Below are positions 1 to 6,347 of a stretch of 7,370 nt of DNA, in pieces. The translations under genes were made by a program, and so were the position numbers. Source of the DNA: Spirochaetota bacterium (lineage in GTDB: Bacteria; Spirochaetota; UBA4802; UBA5550). How positions within the stretch are numbered: the first letter of the stretch is position 1; every line of letters starts with the position of its first letter. The stretch spans positions 1 to 7,370 of the forward strand of contig JAKJGD010000089.1 in NCBI GenBank assembly GCA_022704585.1, given 5' to 3'. Under the pieces are notes generated by a model. That model did no database searches. It was given only the letters and a program-made list of their open reading frames with translations, and was not told where the DNA came from.

Positions 1-1
1 C

Positions 2-601
2 GACCCGGACGACCGGCAGTCCATCGAAATCACCGTATCCACCGCCCTCAGGGGACAGATGAGCGACGAGGGAACTAAAATCGCGGGCCTGCGAATCCCT
101 GTAAAAGAGGGCGATGCCTCCCTGGCCTCCATCAGGCAGCTGAAAAAGAAAGAGCTGCGCTTCAAACCCGCACGTGTTCCGCCCTCCGACCTGTGGGAAA
201 AGGCGAAGCCCGAGAAGCTGGACGATGCCGCCAGGGCAGAGATACTCCGGCTTGTCAGGGATTACCACGCCGCATACGTCAAAAAAAACCGGGAGAAGCT
301 CAACGACATGCTCATGTTCGCCACGCTTGATGCGGCGCGGAACCGCTACGTTTCGGCGGACGAGGCGCGGGAGATGCTCGCCAAAGGTCTCAAGGAAATG
401 CTGGCCGACAGGAGCTTTGTCATGGAGCCGCTGAGGGCGGACCTGATCGTCCTCAAGCCTGTTGCCGGGGGCAGGGTCATATGGGTCACCGATTCCAAGG
501 ATGAGGCACCGGTGCGCACGAAGCGGATGAAGGACGGGGGATACATTGAATTTCCCGTCTATGTTTCACGCATAGACGGGAAATGGGTGATCGTCAGGTG
601 A
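2..601 (+). CDS. Hypothetical protein, 5'-partial, possible C-terminal NTF2-like domain
   Basis: I do not recognise this protein. The frame is open back to the first bases of the window and its codons there have the same strong G/C third-position bias as the rest. The gene therefore most likely begins outside the window, and 199 residues are visible. An internal ATG at 59 has an AGGGGA four bases upstream and is a possible alternative start (180 residues). The first 60 residues look beta-rich and then basic. A charged helical stretch follows, containing RDYHAAYVKKNREKLNDML, and then strands ending in DGKWVIVR at the C-terminus. A helix with 'YHAAYVKKNREKL' plus a terminal 'DGKWVIVR' strand resembles NTF2/SnoaL-like folds; this is inference from pattern only. 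No signal peptide or membrane segment is visible in the part present. It converges on ilvC with a gap of 40 bases. Confidence 0.75.
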   Translation, partial: DPDDRQSIEITVSTALRGQMSDEGTKIAGLRIPVKEGDASLASIRQLKKKELRFKPARVPPSDLWEKAKPEKLDDAARAEILRLVRDYHAAYVKKNREKLNDMLMFATLDAARNRYVSADEAREMLAKGLKEMLADRSFVMEPLRADLIVLKPVAGGRVIWVTDSKDEAPVRTKRMKDGGYIEFPVYVSRIDGKWVIVR

Positions 602-602
602 C

Positions 603-643
603 GTGCGCGCACCGGGCGGCACGATCACCGGACCGCGCCGGTC
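603..643. terminator. GC-rich dyads between convergent genes, possible bidirectional terminator
   Basis: The 40-base gap between the two convergent stop codons holds a perfect 10-bp palindrome GTGCGCGCAC (603-612) and a perfect 5-bp stem GACCG-CGC-CGGTC (631-643) that reaches into the ilvC stop codon. There is no T-run on either strand, so this is not a classical intrinsic terminator. Its placement between convergent genes is the main reason to list it. Confidence 0.3.
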
Positions 644-1637
644 ATTTCGCGTTTATCCACTTCATCATCTTGCGCAGCTCGGACCCCACCTTTTCTATGA
701 GATGGTCCCGCTGCTCCTGCTTGATCCTGTTAAACTCGGGCCGCCCCTTTTCGTTCTCCTGTATCCACTTTTTGGCGAACGAGCCGTTCTGGATCTCTTT
801 CAGTATCTTCCTCATCTCTTTCCGGGTCTTCTTCGTGATGATCCGGGGGCCGCTCATGTAGTCGCCGTACTCGGCGGTGTCGGATACCGAATAGCGCATA
901 TAGTTGATGCCGCCCTGGTAAAAGAGGTCAACGATGAGCTTGAGCTCGTGCAGGCACTCGAAATAGGCGATCTCCGGCTGGTAGCCGGCCTCGACCAGCG
1001 TCTCGAACCCGGCCTTGACCAGCTCGGAGGCGCCGCCGCAGAGCACCGTCTGCTCGCCGAAGAGGTCGGTCTCGGTCTCTTCCTTAAATGTCGTTTCCAG
1101 CACGCCGGCGCGGGTCGCGCCCAGGCCCTTGGCGTACGCCAGCGCCGTCTGTTTGGCTTTCCCCGACGCGTCGTTATGCATGGCGATGAGGCACGGCACG
1201 CCGCCGCCCTTCTCGTACTCGCTCCGGACCAGGTGGCCGGGTCCTTTCGGCGCGATCATGATCACGTCGATCTCTTTCGGGGGAACGATCTGGCCGAAGT
1301 GGATATTGAAGCCGTGGGAGAAGACGAGCGTCTTCCCGGCCTTCATGAAAGGCTCTACGTCCTGCTTGTAGAGCTTCGCCTGCACGTGGTCCTGGGCCAG
1401 GATCTGGATCAGGTCGGCCTTCTCCGCCGCTTCCCGGGCCGTCATCGGCTTGAAATTGTGGGACTCGGCAAGGCGATAGTTATCGGTGCCCGGCAGCTCG
1501 GCCACGATCACGTTCAGCCCGCTGTCCCTCAGGTTTTGCGCCTGGGCATGGCCCTGGCTCCCGTACCCGATGATCGCTATCGTTTTATTTTTCAGAACGC
1601 CCAGGTCGGCGTCGTTGTCGTAGTACATTTTAGCCAT
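642..1637 (-). CDS. ilvC: Ketol-acid reductoisomerase (class I), probably NADH-preferring
   Basis: IlvC converts 2-acetolactate or 2-aceto-2-hydroxybutyrate to the dihydroxy acid by alkyl migration and reduction. It is the second common step of valine, leucine and isoleucine synthesis and is cytosolic. The 331 residues match the short class I form. The Rossmann motif GYGSQG is at 24-29. The expected catalytic and metal residues are all present: His108, Lys131, Asp191, Glu195, Glu227, Glu231 and Ser252. The start ATG at 1637 is preceded by AAAGGAG seven bases upstream. The unusual part is the cofactor loop after strand 2 (AELPGTDNY, 46-54). The usual NADPH-binding Arg is Leu48, the two Ser/Thr positions are Thr51 and Asn53, and Glu47 and Asp52 are acidic. 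In this family these changes point to NADH use; that is inference. It is the third gene of the ilvBNC cluster, 214 bases after ilvN. Confidence 0.97.
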   Translation of the reverse strand: MAKMYYDNDADLGVLKNKTIAIIGYGSQGHAQAQNLRDSGLNVIVAELPGTDNYRLAESHNFKPMTAREAAEKADLIQILAQDHVQAKLYKQDVEPFMKAGKTLVFSHGFNIHFGQIVPPKEIDVIMIAPKGPGHLVRSEYEKGGGVPCLIAMHNDASGKAKQTALAYAKGLGATRAGVLETTFKEETETDLFGEQTVLCGGASELVKAGFETLVEAGYQPEIAYFECLHELKLIVDLFYQGGINYMRYSVSDTAEYGDYMSGPRIITKKTRKEMRKILKEIQNGSFAKKWIQENEKGRPEFNRIKQEQRDHLIEKVGSELRKMMKWINAK

Positions 1638-1657
1638 TGGTAGTCTCCTTTGTATCT

Positions 1658-1686
1658 TGTATAATGAACGCCTCCGCGCCTGTCAT
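1658..1686 (-). promoter_or_regulatory. Candidate promoter for ilvC, -35 inside the dispersed repeat
   Basis: Read on the minus strand, ATGACA (1681-1686) is followed after exactly 17 bases by TATACA (1658-1663), matching the sigma70 consensus at 5/6 and 4/6. The start of transcription would fall near 1651, directly at the AAAGGAG ribosome site, giving an unusually short leader of about 15 bases. The -35 box is the last six bases of the repeat arm at 1681-1714. Chance occurrence cannot be excluded. Confidence 0.35.
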
Positions 1687-1841
1687 TGCGAGGAGCGCAG
1701 CGACGAAGCAATCTTTATTAAGTCAAATATTCTTTCCCATAAATAATCGGCAATACCGGTGTTATTGAATTAAAGGCTTTTCATGAAGCATCACTCTTCT
1801 CCCATGCGGATCGCTTCGTCACTTCGTTCCTCGCGATGACA
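1681..1841. repeat. Inverted-repeat element (REP/MITE-like) between ilvN and ilvC
   Basis: Two 34-bp arms face each other. 1681-1714 begins TGTCATTGCGAGGAGCGCAG, and the reverse complement of 1808-1841 begins TGTCATCGCGAGGAACGAAG. The arms differ at six positions. Between them lie 93 bases of AT-rich sequence with no ORF. No target-site duplication is evident next to the arms. The arm sequence belongs to the widespread 'TGTCATTGCGAGCGAAGCGAAGCAATCT' kind of dispersed bacterial repeat (general knowledge). Its copy number in this genome cannot be judged here. The element fills almost the whole ilvN-ilvC gap, and neither arm is followed by a T-run, so readthrough into ilvC remains possible. Confidence 0.8.
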
Positions 1842-1851
1842 CTACACCGAC

Positions 1852-2352
1852 CTACTCCTTCACCAGCGACACCCGCCCGGTCCTCATCAGCTCCTTGATC
1901 CCGTACGGCTTGAGGAGCTCGATGAAATTGTCTATATGCTCCGGGTCCCCTTTCACGCCCAGGGTGACCGTGCGCGGGGAAATGTCCGCTATGTCAGCCC
2001 GGAATATCTCGCCCAGCTGGTAGATCTCGCTCCGCTTGTTCGGCGGCGCATTCACCTTCACCATGACCAGCTCGCGCTCGACGGTCGGGAGGTCCGTGTG
2101 GTCGCTCACCTTGATGACGTCGATGAGCTTGTTGAGCTGCTTCTTCACCTGCTCGATGACCCGGTCGTCGCCCCTGACCACGATGGTCATGATGGACACG
2201 TCCTCCTGCTCGGTCGCGCTGACCGTCAGCGAGTCGATGTTGTAGCCGCGCGCGGAGAAGAGGCTCGCCACGCGCGCCAGTACGCCGAACCGGTTCTCGA
2301 CCTTGACCGATATAACGTATTGCTTCAGGTTATCGTCGTTTAACAGTGCCAT
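1852..2352 (-). CDS. ilvN: Acetolactate synthase, small (regulatory) subunit
   Basis: This is the regulatory subunit of acetohydroxyacid synthase. It binds IlvB, raises its activity and confers valine feedback inhibition. The 166 residues are the usual length for the long form. An N-terminal ACT domain spans roughly 11-85, with the signature ENRFGVLARVASLFSARGYN at 19-38, and a C-terminal ALS-small-subunit domain follows. Gly23 and Asn38 align with Gly14 and Asn29 of the E. coli IlvH valine site, so valine sensitivity is plausible; this is inference from alignment by eye. The ATG at 2352 lies 1 base after the ilvB stop codon. A GAGGGAG stretch about 13 bases upstream, inside the end of ilvB, may serve as ribosome site, so translational coupling with ilvB is likely. 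The stop is TAG. The symbol ilvH is also used for this gene. Confidence 0.97.
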   Translation of the reverse strand: MALLNDDNLKQYVISVKVENRFGVLARVASLFSARGYNIDSLTVSATEQEDVSIMTIVVRGDDRVIEQVKKQLNKLIDVIKVSDHTDLPTVERELVMVKVNAPPNKRSEIYQLGEIFRADIADISPRTVTLGVKGDPEHIDNFIELLKPYGIKELMRTGRVSLVKE

Positions 2353-2353
2353 C

Positions 2354-4039
2354 TTATGCGAGCAGCTCCCTCATGATGATCTCCTTGAACGACTGGCCGG
2401 CCGGGACCATGGGGTAGACGTTCTCCTCCCGCGAAACGCGGAAGTCGATCACGATGGGCCGGTCGTTTATCGCGAGCGCCTGCTGCAGCGCGGGGATCAC
2501 TTCCTCGTACGTCTCGACCCGGAATCCGGCCGCGCCGTAGGCCTCGGCGAGCTTCACAAAGTCCGGGGCGAAGTCGATGCAGGTGTGGCTGTAGCGCTTC
2601 TCCCAGAATATCTGCTGCCACTGCCGCACCATGCCCAGAAACCCGTTGTTGAGTATTGCTATGATGACCGGCAGGCGGTGCTGCACGGCCACTATCAGCT
2701 CCTGTATGTTCATCTGGATCGAGCCGTCGCCGGCAATGTCGATGACGCGTTTGTCCGGCCGTGCGAGCTGCGCCCCGATGGCCGCGGGGAAGCCGTAGCC
2801 CATGGTGCCGAGGCCGCCGGACGAGATGAAGGTCCGGGGCTGGGTGTACTTGTAAAACTGCGCCGCCCACATCTGGTTCTGGCCCACCTCGGTGCAGATG
2901 ACCGCGTCTCCGTTCGTCTGGCGGTAAATCTCCTCCACGACGTACTGCGGCTTGATCCTGCCGCCGTTGTTCCTGTCATAGGTAAGCGGGTTTTCCCGCT
3001 TCAGCTTCCCGATCTCGGCGTGCCATTCGCCGATCTCCGGCGCGGTGACTATCTCCGTCATGTCCGCCAGCACGCGCTTGCAGTCGCCGACGATGGGAAC
3101 GTCGACCGGCACGTTCTTGCTGACCGAGGCCGGGTCTATGTCGATATGGATGACCTTGGCGTTGGGGATAAACTCCGCGATCTTGCCGGTGACGCGGTCG
3201 TCGAACCGCGCGCCCACGGCGATCAGGAGGTCGGATTCGTTCACCGCGTGGTTCGCGTAATAGGTCCCGTGCATGCCCAGCATCTCCAGCGCGAGGGGGT
3301 CCGTCTCGGGGAAGGCGCCGAGCCCCAGCAGGGTCGTGGTGACGGGGATGCCCGTCTTCTTCACGAACTCGCGAAGCTCCTTCGTTGCGTTCGAGATTAC
3401 CACGCCGCCGCCCGCGTAAATGACGGGGCGCTTCGACGCCGCGACCAGCTGGCAGGCCTTCTTGATCTGCCCGGGATGGCCCTCGTACACGGGCTTGTAG
3501 CCCCTCAGGTTGACAGTCTCCGGGTAGAGGAACTTGTGCTCGCCGTTCGATATGTCCACGGGCACGTCGATGAGAACCGGTCCGGGCCTTCCGGTGGACG
3601 CGATATAGAATGCTTCCTTTATAATACGCGCCAGGTCCTTGATGTCCTGGACGAGGTAATTGTGCTTGGTGATGGGCCGGGTGATCCCGGTGATGTCGAC
3701 TTCCTGAAACGCGTCGTTGCCGATCTGCTCCCGCTTGACCTGGCCGGTGAAGACTACCAGGGGCACCGAATCCATGTGGGCCGTAGCGATTCCGGTGACG
3801 CAGTTGGTCGCGCCGGGCCCGGATGTCGCTATCACCACCCCTGTTTTGCCCGAGGCGCGGGCATAGCCGTCGGCGGCGTGGACCGCCCCCTGCTCGTGCC
3901 GGGTTAGTACGAACTTGAAGGGAGCATTGTGAAGAGCATGGAATATGGGTATGACGACACCGCCCGGGTAGCCGAACATGCACTCGACCTTCTCTTTCTT
4001 CAGGCTCTCAACAATGATGTCTGCGCCCTTCATTTTCAC
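2354..4039 (-). CDS. ilvB: Acetolactate synthase, large (catalytic) subunit
   Basis: This thiamine-diphosphate and FAD enzyme condenses pyruvate with pyruvate or 2-ketobutyrate, the first committed step of branched-chain amino acid synthesis. The domain order is N-terminal TPP-pyrimidine domain, central FAD domain, C-terminal TPP domain. The catalytic glutamate is in [15 protein letters not shown] near residue 49. [17 protein letters not shown] marks the FAD-domain region. The TPP/Mg motif runs from GDGS to NN at about 437-465. The Trp in GMVRQWQ (near 474) is the residue linked in this family with preference for 2-ketobutyrate as acceptor. The length of about 561 residues is normal. Three starts are possible: TTG 4045, GTG 4039 and ATG 4031-4033. 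I chose GTG because GGGG lies seven bases upstream and because it gives an N-terminus like homologues ([13 protein letters not shown]). It is first in the cluster and 1 base from ilvN. Confidence 0.97.
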   Translation of the reverse strand: MKMKGADIIVESLKKEKVECMFGYPGGVVIPIFHALHNAPFKFVLTRHEQGAVHAADGYARASGKTGVVIATSGPGATNCVTGIATAHMDSVPLVVFTGQVKREQIGNDAFQEVDITGITRPITKHNYLVQDIKDLARIIKEAFYIASTGRPGPVLIDVPVDISNGEHKFLYPETVNLRGYKPVYEGHPGQIKKACQLVAASKRPVIYAGGGVVISNATKELREFVKKTGIPVTTTLLGLGAFPETDPLALEMLGMHGTYYANHAVNESDLLIAVGARFDDRVTGKIAEFIPNAKVIHIDIDPASVSKNVPVDVPIVGDCKRVLADMTEIVTAPEIGEWHAEIGKLKRENPLTYDRNNGGRIKPQYVVEEIYRQTNGDAVICTEVGQNQMWAAQFYKYTQPRTFISSGGLGTMGYGFPAAIGAQLARPDKRVIDIAGDGSIQMNIQELIVAVQHRLPVIIAILNNGFLGMVRQWQQIFWEKRYSHTCIDFAPDFVKLAEAYGAAGFRVETYEEVIPALQQALAINDRPIVIDFRVSREENVYPMVPAGQSFKEIIMRELLA

Positions 4040-4074
4040 GAACAAACCCCGTAACGAATAAAAATAAAGTGTTT

Positions 4075-4104
4075 AACATAAAGTCCGACGCTGATTTTTG
4101 TCAA
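4075..4104 (-). promoter_or_regulatory. Promoter of the ilvBNC cluster
   Basis: On the minus strand a perfect -35 TTGACA (4099-4104) is followed after 18 bases by TATGTT (4075-4080, 4/6). Transcription would start near 4068, leaving a leader of only about 30 bases before the chosen ilvB start. That is too short for a leucine/valine leader-peptide attenuator or a T-box, so control, if any, would act at the promoter or through IlvN feedback. The surroundings are AT-rich, as expected for a promoter. Confidence 0.65.
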
Positions 4105-4218
4105 ATTTATTTTTTAAAAACATGCGGGTTTGCGTTATGTCATGCCGGTTACGCGCGGATCAGGTGCCGCATGAATGGCGGATGAGCAATGAGAGCATCT
4201 GTCATCTTGGGTGCAGTG

Positions 4219-4290
4219 CCCTTCGATTCGCTTCGGCAGGCTCGGCACAAATCGCGCAGGGACCAACCGGCTGCCGAGCGAAGTCGAGGC
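4219..4290. repeat. Imperfect inverted repeat, second dispersed-repeat type
   Basis: Left arm 4219-4239 (core TTCGATTCGCTTCGGCAG) pairs imperfectly with right arm 4271-4290, whose reverse complement is GCCTCGACTTCGCTCGGCAG. About 31 bases separate the arms. The sequence resembles the CTTCGACTCGCTTCGCTCGGCAG type of dispersed intergenic repeat and differs from the element in the ilvN-ilvC gap. It can fold on either strand and has no T-run behind it. Confidence 0.55.
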
Positions 4291-4300
4291 ATGCTTCGTC

Positions 4301-4319
4301 GTCCCGGTTCAACCGGGAC
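4301..4319. repeat. Perfect 9-bp hairpin next to the dyad
   Basis: GTCCCGGTT-C-AACCGGGAC is a perfect inverted repeat with a one-base centre. In RNA about eight pairs could form around a three-base loop. No T-run follows on either strand, so it is not an intrinsic terminator. It lies 10 bases from the dyad at 4219-4290 and may be part of the same element. Confidence 0.55.
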
Positions 4320-4478
4320 TCCCCGCAATGGCTTTGTAAATAACCTGACAAAACATAATTCATTGTATTTATAAAGCATCACGGATCAATATCATGCCGT
4401 TTTTTGGTGCTCGGCAAAAAATTCCTTGAAATAATTCATAATTCAGGTACTCTTCATCTCGGTGGCCCAAGCCCCGAA

Positions 4479-4504
4479 CAGCCAGGCGGCTGCCGGCATT
4501 TTTT
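4479..4504 (+). terminator. Weak hairpin plus T-run upstream of the 308-residue gene
   Basis: CAGCC-AGGC-GGCTG (4479-4492) forms a 5-bp stem with a 4-base loop, and six T follow at 4499-4504 after a 6-base spacer. It lies in the presumed leader of the downstream gene, about 35 bases before the start codon. It could be a leader terminator or chance; the stem-to-T spacing is not ideal. Confidence 0.25.
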
Positions 4505-4539
4505 GCATAATTTCGCCTTCCCGGAGCGGTACGGCATAC

Positions 4540-5466
4540 ATGGTACAGAGAACCGACAAGAAGCCCGTAAAAATAATCGAAGAGGTCTACAAGAAGATCA
4601 TCGAGCATAACGCCAAGGCGAACCACGAGGGCATCCCGCATTCCGACACCTTCGAGAAAGAGATCCAGTCCCTCATGGGGATCGACAAGTCCGAGATCGA
4701 GCAAATAATAAAGCTGCTGAAAGACGCCCACAAGATATTCACGTTCGAAATCATCAAGGATGATCCGGATAATGATATCATCAGGATAGACGGCTATGTT
4801 GAGACCGACCTTCAGACCATCAGGAAGCTGAAAAACTACTTCCAGAAGCTACTCATGGATGAATACGAGAAGCAGTACAACAAGCGGCTCCTGGTCCACC
4901 AGGTAGTGAAGGACATGTACGCCCGGCCCAATTTCTACAAGAACACGATGATCGGCCAGATCGGCAACAAGGCCATCATGCTGGAGGAATACGAGAACCT
5001 GATCGAGCGCAACTTCACCGAGTACACGGAAAACTGGAAAACGAACAAGCTCGCCGAGCTGATTGCCCTTGCCGGGGACCTGCTGGTCGCACCAAAACCG
5101 CCGGTCCAGGACCCCCCAGGCAACAAGCGCAAACCGGGTGGCGCTCCGGTCAGCTTGCGGGCCGTGGACTCGCCCCAGTACCAGGACTACTCGTCGGGAA
5201 AGAGCACGCAGTCCCTGGACAAGGTATTACAGATATACGGGGTTGAGTTCTTTTTCCGGATAAATTTGAGGAAGTACAACTTCGACCTGCTCCGCCAGAT
5301 AGTGGAAAGCGGCGAGATTGACCGGCGCGCCGACCTCGTGCTGCTGAAAGACATGATCCAGAAGGTGAAGGAGAATTTCGACCGGGACCCGGGCCTCGCC
5401 GAGAACTCCGAGAAGATTTACAAGCTTGAGCGGATCATCTCCCGCCAGATGCTCTATAGCCACTGA
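4540..5466 (+). CDS. Unrecognised 308-residue protein, possible N-terminal winged helix
   Basis: I do not recognise this family. The first 180 residues are mostly charged and helical. Residues about 35-87 (acidic helices, then HKIFTFEII, then a D/N-rich turn, then IIRIDGYV) have the order helix-helix-strand-turn-strand expected of a winged-helix domain; this is inference. A disordered-looking linker rich in Pro, Gly and Lys spans about 184-222 (PKPPVQDPPGNKRKPGG). A C-terminal domain of about 85 residues follows, helical and rich in Arg, Lys and Glu. There is no cysteine, signal peptide or membrane segment, so it is probably cytosolic. The ATG at 4540 was preferred over a GTG at 4462: the region between has a hairpin/T-run and non-coding character, and GGAG lies 13 bases before the ATG. 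It is monocistronic and converges with the thioredoxin gene. Confidence 0.85.
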   Translation: MVQRTDKKPVKIIEEVYKKIIEHNAKANHEGIPHSDTFEKEIQSLMGIDKSEIEQIIKLLKDAHKIFTFEIIKDDPDNDIIRIDGYVETDLQTIRKLKNYFQKLLMDEYEKQYNKRLLVHQVVKDMYARPNFYKNTMIGQIGNKAIMLEEYENLIERNFTEYTENWKTNKLAELIALAGDLLVAPKPPVQDPPGNKRKPGGAPVSLRAVDSPQYQDYSSGKSTQSLDKVLQIYGVEFFFRINLRKYNFDLLRQIVESGEIDRRADLVLLKDMIQKVKENFDRDPGLAENSEKIYKLERIISRQMLYSH

Positions 5467-5473
5467 GCGGCAG

Positions 5474-5513
5474 GCGGGATTACCGCGGTCTGATGACCGC
5501 GGCTATTTCCCGC
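5474..5513. terminator. Strong bidirectional hairpin between convergent genes
   Basis: A perfect 8-bp stem CCGCGGTC-TGAT-GACCGCGG (5483-5502) is flanked by a second matching pair, GCGGGA (5474-5479) and TCCCGC (5508-5513), giving a long stem with an internal loop. It starts 8 bases after the stop of the plus-strand gene, and its right side overlaps the stop codon and last codons of the minus-strand gene. T-runs are weak on both sides (CTATTT on plus), but the position and strength of the stem support a shared terminator. Confidence 0.65.
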
Positions 5514-6060
5514 AGGGCGCCTTGCCGTCCATGTAATCCTGAAAGGCGACTTTTTTTTGATAGCACTCGTCCTTGATATAGCCGAGCAGCGAGAGGAACA
5601 TTCCCTTGTTGACAAAGCCGGGTATCATCGTTATCATGTTGCCGTCCCTGTCCATGAAAACCACTGTTGGCAGCCCCTGCACGCCGAGCATCATGGCGAA
5701 TTCCTGCTTGGTCAATACATGGTTTTTGTATTGTATGGTCTCGTCGGGCCTGGTGTCCGTATGTATGCGGACTGTAATGTAATTTTTTTTCAGCTTGTCC
5801 GCGACCTCACCGTCCTCGAACACCTCGGCCTCCATTTTCTTGCACCAGCCGCACCAGTCAGCGTAAAAATCCATGACTACCGGTTTTCGCTGCTCCTTTG
5901 CGAGCCTGAGTCCCGTGTTGAAGTCCTGCCATACCACGCTCGCCTTTTCCATTGCCGGCCGGGCCGCTCCCGCGTTTTCCTGCTCGGATGACCTGGAGCA
6001 TGCTATGGCGAGCCAGAATACAGTCATGACCAGCGTCATTATTACATACGTTTTTTTCAT
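5503..6060 (-). CDS. Thioredoxin-fold lipoprotein (DsbD-gamma/Thioredoxin_7-like)
   Basis: This is an envelope thiol-disulfide protein, probably reducing or relaying electrons to periplasmic partners. From ATG 6060 it has 185 residues. A basic, hydrophobic signal peptide ends in a lipobox-like AIAC with the lipidated Cys at 21. A short Ser/Glu/Ala-rich spacer follows, then a thioredoxin domain. The active site is YADWCGWCKK, with Cys70 and Cys73, and the cis-proline loop is GLPTVVF. The order of features resembles the C-terminal domain of DsbD and related soluble thioredoxins. Two further cysteines lie near the C-terminus (DECYQ and APCGK). A TTG two codons earlier is possible, but AGAGG (6067-6071) sits six bases before the ATG. 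It is monocistronic here. No DsbD or cytochrome-maturation gene is adjacent, so the partner is unknown. Confidence 0.9.
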   Translation of the reverse strand: MKKTYVIMTLVMTVFWLAIACSRSSEQENAGAARPAMEKASVVWQDFNTGLRLAKEQRKPVVMDFYADWCGWCKKMEAEVFEDGEVADKLKKNYITVRIHTDTRPDETIQYKNHVLTKQEFAMMLGVQGLPTVVFMDRDGNMITMIPGFVNKGMFLSLLGYIKDECYQKKVAFQDYMDGKAPCGK

Positions 6061-6136
6061 TATCAACCTCTATAAATACGGCACTGCCGCCCGGCAATAA
6101 ACGCTTCCCGGCTTATTAGCATCAGAATACGTACCT

Positions 6137-6168
6137 ATATATTCGATACAAATATATTCGATACAAAT
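6137..6168. repeat. Perfect 15-bp tandem repeat, possible operator
   Basis: ATATTCGATACAAAT occurs twice head to tail without mismatch (6139-6153 and 6154-6168), and the match extends two bases to the left. The first copy with the next two bases reads ATATT-N7-AATAT, a loose dyad, so each copy could be a binding site for a dimeric regulator. It lies about 80 bases upstream of the thioredoxin gene start and 180 upstream of the nucleosidase start. Replication slippage would also explain it. Confidence 0.6.
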
Positions 6169-6243
6169 TTGCAACAGATTTTGCCATGCAGGTGTAAAAT
6201 ATTACGAAACTTTTATTTTATAATATACTAAAATTCTTTATTT

Positions 6244-6272
6244 TTGTCAATGATTTATTGTAGTAATTTATT
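6244..6272 (+). promoter_or_regulatory. Candidate promoter of the nucleosidase gene
   Basis: TTGTCA (6244-6249, 5/6) is followed after 17 bases by TTTATT (6267-6272, 4/6), and transcription would start near 6279. The block is very AT-rich, so false positives are easy. The position about 75 bases before the chosen start codon is reasonable. Confidence 0.35.
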
Positions 6273-6347
6273 ATTGACGGGACCGGCCCGGGCCATCCCA
6301 TATCAATGCATGGCGGAGGGGACCGATGCCGCCGGAAACGCACACCC

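Larger units (their letters stand above)
4105..4539. other. Intergenic region between divergent ilvB and the 308-residue gene
   Basis: No convincing gene lies in these 435 bases. The short ORFs seen run through repeat-like sequence and have no ribosome sites or coding bias. The contents are the dyad at 4219-4290, the hairpin at 4301-4319, an AT-rich stretch at about 4330-4450 that could hold a plus-strand promoter (CTGACA at about 4342, TATAAA about 19 bases later), and a small hairpin followed by six T at 4479-4504. The region's GC swings sharply, from GC-rich repeat to AT-rich flank. Confidence 0.6.
6061..6347. other. AT-rich divergent spacer
   Basis: This region separates the divergent thioredoxin and nucleosidase genes and contains no gene. 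It holds the 15-bp tandem repeat, a long AT-rich block (about 6190-6275), a candidate plus-strand promoter, and the palindrome GGCCCGGGCC (6285-6294) enclosed by GGG and CCC in the presumed nucleosidase leader. I could not pick a convincing minus-strand promoter for the thioredoxin gene. Confidence 0.6.

Noticed and set aside
603..1643. 346-codon plus-strand open frame opposite ilvC
   Set aside because: It is an antisense shadow produced by the G/C third-position bias of ilvC. The protein shows no family motif, and the minus strand encodes an intact ketol-acid reductoisomerase.
1681..1841. CRISPR-like repeats
   Set aside because: There are only two arms, inverted rather than direct, with no regular spacers.
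2303..3907. 534-codon plus-strand open frame opposite ilvB
   Set aside because: It is a shadow of ilvB, Val/Asp/Arg-rich with no recognisable domain, and lies wholly over a gene with all expected motifs.
4149..4382. Short ORFs on both strands in the ilvB upstream gap
   Set aside because: They run through repeat-like dyads, have no ribosome site and show no codon bias.
4046..4400. T-box or leader-peptide attenuator upstream of ilvB
   Set aside because: No run of Leu/Val/Ile codons in a short ORF, no T-box motif and no terminator/antiterminator pair was found, and the best promoter leaves only about 30 bases of leader.
4462..4539. GTG-initiated N-terminal extension of the 308-residue protein
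   Set aside because: This part contains a hairpin plus T-run, lacks a ribosome site at the GTG, and its composition is unlike the rest of the protein.
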